Shown here: positions 6,431 to 12,167 of the stretch, in pieces
Layout of the letters: every line of letters starts with the position of its first letter
How positions within the stretch are numbered: the stretch's first letter is position 1
Assembly: GCA_018712425.1 (NCBI GenBank)
Contig: DVHA01000081.1
Span: 1-13,129 of the forward strand
From: Candidatus Faecivivens stercoravium
Lineage (GTDB): Bacteria > Bacillota > Clostridia > Oscillospirales > Ruminococcaceae
Length of the DNA: 13,129 nt
Direction of reading: 5' to 3'
Translations under genes and position numbers: made by a program
The notes under the pieces: model-generated
The model's database searches: none
What the model was told of the DNA's origin: nothing
Seen by the model: the letters and a program-made list of their open reading frames with translations, nothing else

Positions 6431-8047
6431 ATGGCAAAATATATATTCGTAACCGGCGGCGTTGTATCCGGACTGGGCAAGGGCATTACGGCGGCCTCTT
6501 TGGGGCGGCTGCTCAAATGCCGCGGCCTGACCGTTGCCGCACAGAAGCTTGACCCCTACATCAACGTCGACCCCGGCACCATGAGCCCCTATCAGCACGG
6601 CGAGGTCTTCGTCACCGAGGACGGCGCCGAAACCGACCTCGACCTCGGCCACTATGAGCGCTTCATCGACGAAGACCTAAACCGGTTCTCCAACCTGACC
6701 ACCGGCAAGGTCTACTGGAACGTCCTGAACAAAGAGCGCGCCGGCGAATACCTCGGCTCGACCGTCCAGGTCATCCCCCATATCACCAACGAGATCAAGA
6801 GCTTCATCTACTCGGTCGCCCACAAGACCCAGGCGGACGTCGTCATCACCGAAATCGGCGGCACCACCGGCGACATCGAGTCCCAGCCCTTCCTCGAGGC
6901 GATCCGCCAGGTCTCCCACGAAGTCGGGCGGGAGGACTGCCTCTTTATCCACGTCACCCTCGTCCCCTATATCTCCGGCTCCAACGAGCACAAGACCAAA
7001 CCGACCCAGCATTCGGTCCGGGAGCTGCAGGGGCTGGGCATCACCCCTGACATCATCGTCTGCCGGGTGGATGAGCCGATCGACCAGAGCGTCAAGGACA
7101 AGATCGCCCTCTTCTGCAACGTCGAAAAGGACTGCGTCATCGAAAACCGGACGCTGCCGGTCCTCTACCAGGCCCCGATGATGCTGGAGGAAAGCCATTT
7201 GGCCGACATCGTCTGCCGCAAGATGAACATCCAGTACGACCACTGCGACCTGTCCGAATGGACCGCAATGCTGGAACGGATTGAAAAGGCGACCAAACCC
7301 GTCAAGATCGCCCTCGTCGGCAAATATGTCCAGCTGCACGACGCCTACCTCTCGGTCGCCGAAGCCCTCGCCCACGCGGGGTATGAAAACGGCGCGAAGG
7401 TGGAGATCGACTGGGTCGACTCCGAGCAGATCACCGACGAGAACGCCGGGCAGATGCTGGGCCATGCCGACGGGATTATCCTCCCCGGCGGCTTCGGTGA
7501 CCGCGGCATCGAAGGGATGATCGCCGCCTGCCGGTACGCCCGGGAGAACAACGTTCCCTACTTCGGCATCTGCCTTGGGATGCAGATCGCCGTCATCGAA
7601 TACGCCCGCAACGTCTGCGGCCTTACTGGCGCCAACTCCCGCGAGTTCACCCCCGAAAACCCCTACTGCGTCATCGACCTGATGCCCGACCAGCAGGGGA
7701 ACCTCCCCAAAGGCGGCACGATGCGGCTCGGGCGCTACCCCTGCGTCATCAAGGCGGGGAGCAAGATGTTCGAGGCTTACGGCAAGGCGGAGATCGGCGA
7801 ACGCCACCGCCACCGGTACGAGTTCAATAACCAGTTCCGCAAGCAGATTGAAGACGCCGGCCTGACCGTATCCGGCAGCTCCCCCGACGGGCGGCTGGTC
7901 GAGACGGTCGAGATCACCGACCGGGATTTCTATATCGGCGTCCAGTTCCACCCCGAGTTCAAGTCCCGTCCCAACCGCGCCCATCCGCTCTTTAAGAGCT
8001 TCATCGCCGCTTCGCTGAAGAAGGCGGACGAAAAAGCGGGGAAATAA
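6431..8047 (+). CDS. pyrG: CTP synthase
   Basis: PyrG converts UTP to CTP with ATP and glutamine, the last step of pyrimidine nucleotide synthesis. The 538-residue protein has the N-terminal amidoligase (synthase) domain, about 1-267, beginning KYIFVTGGVVSGLGKGI (P-loop) and including KLDPYINVDPGTMSP and EIGGTTGDIES. The C-terminal class I glutaminase domain (about 290-530) has Cys381 in GICLGMQ, and His507 and Glu509 in QFHPEF. The length is typical. The only plausible start is this ATG, because an in-frame TAA lies at 6404. The ribosome site is separated from the start by a hairpin, described separately. The gene follows dapF by 97 bases and is followed by a putative terminator at 8072. Confidence 0.97.
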   Translation: MAKYIFVTGGVVSGLGKGITAASLGRLLKCRGLTVAAQKLDPYINVDPGTMSPYQHGEVFVTEDGAETDLDLGHYERFIDEDLNRFSNLTTGKVYWNVLNKERAGEYLGSTVQVIPHITNEIKSFIYSVAHKTQADVVITEIGGTTGDIESQPFLEAIRQVSHEVGREDCLFIHVTLVPYISGSNEHKTKPTQHSVRELQGLGITPDIIVCRVDEPIDQSVKDKIALFCNVEKDCVIENRTLPVLYQAPMMLEESHLADIVCRKMNIQYDHCDLSEWTAMLERIEKATKPVKIALVGKYVQLHDAYLSVAEALAHAGYENGAKVEIDWVDSEQITDENAGQMLGHADGIILPGGFGDRGIEGMIAACRYARENNVPYFGICLGMQIAVIEYARNVCGLTGANSREFTPENPYCVIDLMPDQQGNLPKGGTMRLGRYPCVIKAGSKMFEAYGKAEIGERHRHRYEFNNQFRKQIEDAGLTVSGSSPDGRLVETVEITDRDFYIGVQFHPEFKSRPNRAHPLFKSFIAASLKKADEKAGK

Positions 8048-8071
8048 CCCGCTCCTGACAGATAGAGAAAA

Positions 8072-8103
8072 AGGCGGGGTGGAAACACCTCGCCTCCGGT
8101 TTT
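8072..8103 (+). terminator. Putative pyrG terminator hairpin (left end of the repeat element)
   Basis: AGGCGGGGTG (8072-8081), GAAA tetraloop, CACCTCGCCT (8086-8095) makes a 10-bp stem with one G-U pair, 24 bases after the pyrG stop. The tail is CCGGTTTT, with another T-run at 8111-8115, so termination is plausible but the U-tract is set back by four bases. The same bases form the outer part of the left inverted repeat of the MITE-like element. Confidence 0.45.
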
Positions 8104-8115
8104 CGAAAAGTTTTT
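8090..8115 (+). repeat. Left terminal inverted repeat of the copy A element
   Basis: These 26 bases read as TCGCCTCCGG, then TTTTCGAAAAG, then TTTTT. They match the reverse complement of 8320-8345 at every position except one (T here, G in the partner). The two arms could pair across the whole 185-bp core in RNA or single-stranded DNA. Confidence 0.75.
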
Positions 8116-8128
8116 GCTAGAAGGTAAA

Positions 8129-8313
8129 AATCGGCGCTGGCGCTGAAATTACGAAGAAACGGGCGAAGATCAGAAGTTTAGGGTCCAGCCCTTTTTAAAG
8201 GGCTGGCGGGAGTGGAGAGGGCAGAGCCCTTTCCCAGGCTCCCATCTTCCGTACTTCCGAAGCTGTCCACAGCTTTGCCGCTGATAACGAAGCGTGCGCA
8301 GCACCCAAAATAT
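8129..8313 (+). repeat. 185-bp hairpin-rich repeat core, copy A
   Basis: This segment matches the reverse complement of 10770-10954 over 185 bases with six substitutions and no gaps (about 97% identity); five of the six are transitions. Inside are a 10-bp palindromic stem CCAGCCCTTT/AAAGGGCTGG (about 8184-8205), a GAGCC/GGCTC stem, and AAGCTGT-CC-ACAGCTT (about 8260-8275). In copy B the last stem keeps pairing through a G-U wobble. The core is read in the sense direction by pyrG/dapL transcription. No convincing gene is present. Confidence 0.85.
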
Positions 8314-8319
8314 ACTCTG

Positions 8320-8345
8320 AAAAACTTTTCGACAACCGGAGGCGA
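8320..8345 (+). repeat. Right terminal inverted repeat of the copy A element
   Basis: These 26 bases, starting AAAAACTTTTCGACAACC and ending GGAGGCGA, are the inverted partner of 8090-8115 with one mismatch. The flank to 8364 adds a second hairpin, AGGCGAGA...TCCCGCCT. The repeat ends about 38 bases before the dapL start and may overlap its promoter or leader. Confidence 0.75.
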
Positions 8346-8401
8346 GAGAAAAACCATCCCGCCTCAAAAAGAGAGTAATTATACACTAAGGAGGAACCAC
8401 C

Positions 8402-9598
8402 ATGAAAATCAACCGCCACTACCTCGATCTGGAGAAGAGCTACCTCTTCACCGACATCAACCACAAGGTTGCCGCCTACCAGGCGTCCCACCCCGGCCAG
8501 TCGATCATCCGCCTCGGCATCGGCGACGTCACCCTCCCCCTCTGCCCCGCCGTCGTCTCGGCCCTCGAGAAGGCGAGCGCTGAAATGGGGGTCAAGGAGA
8601 CCTTCCGCGGCTACGGCCCGGAACAGGGGTATGACTTCCTGCGGGAGGCGATCGCCCGGTATTACGAGAAGAAGGGCGTCACCCTTCAGATGGACGAGAT
8701 TTTTGTGAGCGACGGCGCGAAATCGGACGTCGGCAACATCCTCGACCTCTTTGATAAAGACAACACCGTCCTTGTCCCCGACCCCGTCTACCCGGTCTAT
8801 GTCGACACCAACGTCATGGCCGGCCGGAAGGTGGTCTACGCCAATGCGACGGCGGAAAACGGGTTCCTGCCGATGCCGGACGATTCGGTCGACGCCGATA
8901 TCATCTATATCTGCTCCCCCAATAACCCCACCGGCGCGGTCTATACCCATGACCAGCTGAAGGCATGGGTCGATTACGCGAAGAAGAAAGACGCCGTCAT
9001 CCTCTTTGACGCCGCCTACGAGTGCTTTGTCGCCGATTCCTCCCTCCCCCGCTCGATCTACGAGGTCGAAGGGGCGAAGGAAGTGGCGATTGAGTTTTGC
9101 TCCTTCTCCAAGACCGCCGGTTTCACCGGCACCCGCTGCGGCTATACCGTCGTCCCGAAGGCGCTCGTCCGGGAGGGGGCGGAGCTGAACGGTTTCTGGC
9201 TCCGCCGCCAGACCACCAAGTTCAACGGCGTCCCCTATATCGTCCAGCGGGGGGCGGAAGCGGTCTTCACCGAGGAGGGCCAGGCCCAGACGAGAGCGAA
9301 CATCGACTACTACCGCCAGAACGCCAAGGTCCTCGCGGACACCCTCGATTCCCTCGGCATCCGCTACACCGGCGGCAAAAACTCCCCCTATATCTGGATG
9401 GAGTGCCCGAACGGAATGAAGAGCTGGGACTTCTTCGACCTGCTGCTGGAGAAGGCCGGGGTCGTCGGCACGCCGGGCGCCGGTTTCGGCAAAAACGGCG
9501 AAGGGTTCTTCCGGCTCACCGCCTTCAACGACCATGAGAACACCGCCGAAGCGGCGGAGCGGCTGAAAAAGCTGCTGGGCGAGTTGCTGAACAGGTAA
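8402..9598 (+). CDS. dapL: LL-diaminopimelate aminotransferase
   Basis: DapL makes LL-diaminopimelate directly from tetrahydrodipicolinate and glutamate using PLP, bypassing the succinylase, acetylase and dehydrogenase routes. The 398-residue protein is a fold-type I aminotransferase of the DapL group, with the N-terminal run FTDINHKVAAYQ, RLGIGDVTLPL (37-47) and ETFRGYGPEQGYDFLREAI. PLP residues are visible: Asn174 in CSPNNPTGA, Asp203 and Tyr206 in LFDAAYE, Lys237 in SFSKTAGFTGTRCGY, which forms the Schiff base, and Arg245 in the same motif. The close match to DapL rather than AspC motifs makes the call strong. AAGGAGG (8388-8394) lies 7 bases before the ATG. It supplies DapF (5476). The repeat-filled gap upstream suggests its own promoter, or read-through from pyrG past the hairpin at 8072. 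A strong terminator follows. Confidence 0.95.
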   Translation: MKINRHYLDLEKSYLFTDINHKVAAYQASHPGQSIIRLGIGDVTLPLCPAVVSALEKASAEMGVKETFRGYGPEQGYDFLREAIARYYEKKGVTLQMDEIFVSDGAKSDVGNILDLFDKDNTVLVPDPVYPVYVDTNVMAGRKVVYANATAENGFLPMPDDSVDADIIYICSPNNPTGAVYTHDQLKAWVDYAKKKDAVILFDAAYECFVADSSLPRSIYEVEGAKEVAIEFCSFSKTAGFTGTRCGYTVVPKALVREGAELNGFWLRRQTTKFNGVPYIVQRGAEAVFTEEGQAQTRANIDYYRQNAKVLADTLDSLGIRYTGGKNSPYIWMECPNGMKSWDFFDLLLEKAGVVGTPGAGFGKNGEGFFRLTAFNDHENTAEAAERLKKLLGELLNR

Positions 9599-9607
9599 AA
9601 TAAAGCC

Positions 9608-9654
9608 AAAACACCCCGGATGGGACGCCGATGCACGCCCATCCGGGGTGTTTT
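9608..9654. terminator. Bidirectional intrinsic terminator between dapL and prmA
   Basis: A perfect 17-bp inverted repeat, AAAACACCCCGGATGGG (9608-9624) and CCCATCCGGGGTGTTTT (9638-9654), encloses a 13-base loop. The GC-rich stem is flanked by A-runs and T-runs on both sides, so it gives a U-tail on either strand. It ends dapL (stop at 9598) on the plus strand and prmA (stop at 9672) on the minus strand. Confidence 0.92.
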
Positions 9655-9671
9655 CTGTTATCGCTCTTTTA

Positions 9672-10643
9672 TCAATGGCTGAGGCGAGCGGCGCACCAGC
9701 CGTTCTCCTCCTGCTGGTCGGCGACCGCAAAGCCGTATTCCCGCATGACCGAAAGGACCTCTTCCGCCCGCTCGGTGATGATGCCGGAGATGATGAGGTC
9801 GCCGCCCGGCTTCAGGCAGCGGACAAAGAGGGGCGCCATGCCGATCAGGACGTCGGCGACAATGTTCGCGAGGATTAAATCAACCGGCTCAGCTGCCAGC
9901 TGGTCCGCCAATGCATCGTCAGTGAGGACATTCCCGGCGATGATCGAGAGCCGCTCATCCTGGACGCCGTTCAGCTCGGCGTTTTCCCCGGCGATCTTGA
10001 CCGCCAGCGGGTCGATGTCGACCGCCGTCACCTCTCCTGCCCCCAGAAGCAGCGCCGCAATCGACAGAATCCCGCTGCCGCAGCCCATGTCCAGCACCTT
10101 CTCCCCCTCCACCGGCAGCTTGTCCAGCATCGAGAGGACCAGCCGGGTGGTGTTGTGGCCGCCGGTGCCGAAGGCCATGCCGGGGTTTAGGAGCAGCTGT
10201 TTCTGCCCCGGCTTTAAGTCCACCTTTTCCCACTCGGGGACGATGATCAGGTTGCCGCTGATTTCAATCGGGTGGTAGTACTTCTGCCAGGCGGTTTCCC
10301 ACTCCTCCTGCTCCTTGTAGACGACCTCGACCGTCAACGGCCCGAGGTCAATCCCTTCCTCCGCCGCCGGCAGGCGGGTGAGGTCGGACCTGATCTGGGA
10401 GAGGGTCTCGTAGCCGTCGGGGGTGTCGGTCAGGTAGAATTTCACCTTGGTGTCGCAGTGCTCCATCTTCTCCATCAGGCCCTCGTCCACATAGTCCCAG
10501 TAGACGGTGGTATCGGAGAGAAAGTTCTGGAAGTCGGCCGCATCCTCGATCATCACCTGGTTGACGCCGTGGGCCATCAGGAAGCCGGTGACAATTTCAA
10601 TCCCTTCGGTGGTGGTCTGGATGCTGATTTCTGCCCAGTTCAT
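9672..10643 (-). CDS. prmA: Ribosomal protein L11 methyltransferase
   Basis: PrmA uses S-adenosylmethionine to trimethylate ribosomal protein L11. The 323-residue protein has an N-terminal substrate-recognition domain (about 1-95, starting MNWAEISIQT), a linker, and a Rossmann-type methyltransferase domain (about 125-323). Visible motifs are NPGMAFGTGGHNTTRL (153-167), the AdoMet loop VLDMGCGSGILSI (183-195), the acidic residue in AVDIDP (207-212), and ILANIVADVL (257-266). The length is slightly above the usual 295-315. The ATG is preceded by AAGGAG at 10660-10655, 11 bases away; a nearer GTG is out of frame. It is transcribed towards dapL and ends at their shared terminator. In many Firmicutes it follows dnaJ; here it follows hemW across a repeat-filled gap. 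Confidence 0.95.
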   Translation of the reverse strand: MNWAEISIQTTTEGIEIVTGFLMAHGVNQVMIEDAADFQNFLSDTTVYWDYVDEGLMEKMEHCDTKVKFYLTDTPDGYETLSQIRSDLTRLPAAEEGIDLGPLTVEVVYKEQEEWETAWQKYYHPIEISGNLIIVPEWEKVDLKPGQKQLLLNPGMAFGTGGHNTTRLVLSMLDKLPVEGEKVLDMGCGSGILSIAALLLGAGEVTAVDIDPLAVKIAGENAELNGVQDERLSIIAGNVLTDDALADQLAAEPVDLILANIVADVLIGMAPLFVRCLKPGGDLIISGIITERAEEVLSVMREYGFAVADQQEENGWCAARLSH

Positions 10644-10691
10644 AGCGGGTCACGCTCCTTTTTATTTGATTAAGGCCTTTGATTCTTTTTT

Positions 10692-10708
10692 CCTGGGCGG
10701 AACCCAGG
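10692..10708 (-). repeat. Hairpin upstream of prmA
   Basis: CCTGGG-CGGAA-CCCAGG forms a 6-bp stem, extendable by two weaker pairs, 32 bases beyond the prmA ribosome site in the predicted leader. On the minus strand an A-run follows it rather than a T-run, so it is not a terminator of hemW transcription. Confidence 0.5.
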
Positions 10709-10723
10709 GAAAGAAGCTCCAGA

Positions 10724-10756
10724 GGGTATTTGCCGGGCTGCGCCCGGCAAATACCC
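10724..10756 (-). repeat. Perfect 15-bp stem-loop upstream of prmA
   Basis: GGGTATTTGCCGGGC (10724-10738), loop TGC, GCCCGGCAAATACCC (10742-10756) forms a perfect 15-bp stem with a 3-base loop. On the plus strand it is followed by an AT-rich run with five Ts, so it resembles a terminator for plus-strand transcription, but no plus-strand gene precedes it. It directly abuts the 185-bp repeat core and replaces the right inverted repeat seen in copy A, so it may be part of this version of the repeat. Confidence 0.6.
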
Positions 10757-10769
10757 GATTATTTTTATA

Positions 10770-10954
10770 ATATTTTGGGTGCTGCGCACGCTTCGTTATC
10801 AGTGGCAAAACTGTGGACAGCTTCGGAAGTACAGAAGATGAGAGCCTGGGAAAGGGCTCTGCCCTCTCCACTCCTGCCAGCCCTTTAAAAAGGGCTGGAC
10901 CCTAAACTTCTGATCTTCGCCCGTTTCTTCGTAATATCAGCGCCAGCGCCGATT
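10770..10954 (-). repeat. 185-bp hairpin-rich repeat core, copy B (inverted)
   Basis: This is the second copy of the 8129-8313 core, on the opposite strand, with six substitutions and no gaps. The remainder of the 345-base gap between prmA and hemW holds the two hairpins at 10692-10756 and a short left flank (about 10955-10980). Read on the minus strand, that flank has TGTCGGAAAATCTG then TTTTTG, a degenerate match to the copy A terminal repeat. The right terminal repeat is absent. Like copy A, it lies in sense orientation between two co-directional genes. Confidence 0.85.
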
Positions 10955-10988
10955 GTTACGTTTCAAAAACAGATTTTCCGACAGTTGC

Positions 10989-12167
10989 CTACAAAATCTC
11001 CGCCAAAAGCCCGTTGGAAACGAGCATCCCCTTTTCGGTGATGGCGATGCGGCCGTCCTTCCGCTCCATCAGCCCCGCCCGGATATAGGGCGCGCAGCGG
11101 GCAGCGAACGCCGCCTGTTCCTCCGGCGTAAAGGCAGGGTCAAGGGCGGCAATCTCCGAAAGGGAAACCCCTTCCGCCAGCCGCAGCCCCAGCATCAGCC
11201 GCTCGGTATACCCGCCGCAGCTCCCGTCATCTTCAACTGCCGAGACCGCTCCCCCTTTTTCGATATAGAGGGCGAGGTCGGCGGGGTTATAAAACCGCTT
11301 TCCGCCGAAGCAGGAGTGGGCCGCCGGGCCGAAGCCGATGTACGGGGTATCCCGCCAGTATTTGCGGTTGTGGCGGCTCTCATAGCCCGGCCGGGCGAAG
11401 TTGGAGATTTCGTAATGGGTGAAGCCTGCCGCCCGCAATGTTTCGCAGACAGTGAGATAAAAGTCCGCCGCCTCGTCGTCCGATGGGCAGTCGGTTTCGG
11501 CGTGGCGTCTGGCAAAGGGGGTGCCGGGCTCGATCTTGAGGAGGTAGCAGGAGAGGTGGTCGGGGTGTAAGGCCAGGATTTTTTCCAGCGTCTCCCGGAG
11601 GGAATCCGCCGTCTGGTAAGGGATTCCGAGCATCAGGTCAAGGGAAAGGTTTTTAAACCCCGCCTCCCGCGCCTCTTTTACCGCCTCCGCCGCCCGGGCG
11701 AAGGTGTGACGCCGGCCGAGGGCGCGGAGCTCCCGGTCGACGCCCGACTGGACACCGTAGGAGAGCCGGTTGATGCCGAGGGCGCGCACCGCCTGCAAAT
11801 AGCCGGGGCTGACCGTCTCGGGGTTTGCCTCCATCGTCCATTCCCCCTCCGGCAGGAGGGTAAAGCTCTCCCGGAGGGCGGCGAGAATCCCGCCGATTTC
11901 GTCCGGGGAAAGGACAGAGGGAGTGCCGCCGCCGAAAAAGATGGTGTCAACGGGGATCCCCTGCCCTTTATAGCTGCGGATTTCTTCCCCGAGCGCCGCC
12001 AGATACCCCGCCTTCTGGTCCTGCCGGACCCGGGAGTAAAAGTCGCAGTAGCCGCATTTGGAGGCACAGAAGGGGACGTGGATATAAATCCCAACGGGAT
12101 CGTCCGTCCTGCGGGGCTGGGCGGCCGGCCCTGCGGTTTTCCCCGGGGTTCCCGAAAGGTTAGTCAT
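10989..12167 (-). CDS. hemW: HemW-like radical SAM protein (haem chaperone; often annotated as oxygen-independent coproporphyrinogen oxidase)
   Basis: The 392-residue protein is a radical SAM enzyme of the HemN/HemW family. The 4Fe-4S motif is Cys34, Cys38, Cys41 in HVPFCASKCGYCDF, followed by FFGGGTPS (77-84), MEANPE, and SYGVQS. HNRKYW (266-271) is the HemW signature tied to haem binding, and the downstream neighbourhood of lepA is typical for hemW. HemW is thought to deliver haem to membrane proteins rather than oxidise coproporphyrinogen; the exact role in this organism is unknown. The ATG overlaps the lepA stop (ATGACTAA, 8 bases), suggesting translational coupling. The first 24 residues are a Gly/Pro/Thr-rich extension before the conserved GIYIHVPF, longer than usual, but no later in-frame ATG precedes the motif. 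Confidence 0.9.
   Translation of the reverse strand: MTNLSGTPGKTAGPAAQPRRTDDPVGIYIHVPFCASKCGYCDFYSRVRQDQKAGYLAALGEEIRSYKGQGIPVDTIFFGGGTPSVLSPDEIGGILAALRESFTLLPEGEWTMEANPETVSPGYLQAVRALGINRLSYGVQSGVDRELRALGRRHTFARAAEAVKEAREAGFKNLSLDLMLGIPYQTADSLRETLEKILALHPDHLSCYLLKIEPGTPFARRHAETDCPSDDEAADFYLTVCETLRAAGFTHYEISNFARPGYESRHNRKYWRDTPYIGFGPAAHSCFGGKRFYNPADLALYIEKGGAVSAVEDDGSCGGYTERLMLGLRLAEGVSLSEIAALDPAFTPEEQAAFAARCAPYIRAGLMERKDGRIAITEKGMLVSNGLLAEIL

Larger units (their letters stand above)
8072..8364 (+). mobile_element. MITE-like non-coding element with terminal inverted repeats (copy A)
   Basis: This 293-base stretch fills most of the 354-base gap between pyrG and dapL. Its ends are inverted copies of each other. 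The inner 26 bases, 8090-8115 and 8320-8345, match in 25 of 26 positions when one is reverse-complemented. Outside them both ends carry AGGCGGG[G/A]TGG and each folds into its own AGGCG...CGCCT stem although the loops differ. The interior is the 185-bp core also found at 10770-10954. No credible transposase or other gene is inside. This architecture fits a miniature inverted-repeat element moved in trans. No clear target-site duplication is visible, so true mobility is an inference. Confidence 0.55.

Noticed and set aside
6677..7984. A 435-codon minus-strand frame inside pyrG, and a 511-codon one across dapL (8195-9730)
   Set aside because: Both are the reverse complement of clear CTP synthase and DapL genes. 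Such long antisense frames arise from GC-rich codon use, and their sequences are low-complexity Asp/Gly/Val-rich.
8212..8313. A 34-codon reading frame (GTG start, MERAEPFPRL...) shared by both repeat copies
   Set aside because: No suitable ribosome site, and the four differences inside the frame are two silent and two amino-acid-changing, so there is no sign of protein-level selection. Several frames on both strands are open across the repeat.
10956..10995. Intrinsic terminator for hemW formed by AGATTTT/AAAATCT at its stop codon
   Set aside because: On the minus strand the stem is only 7 bp, AT-rich, with a 15-base loop; the T-run that follows is short. Stability looks too low for a call.
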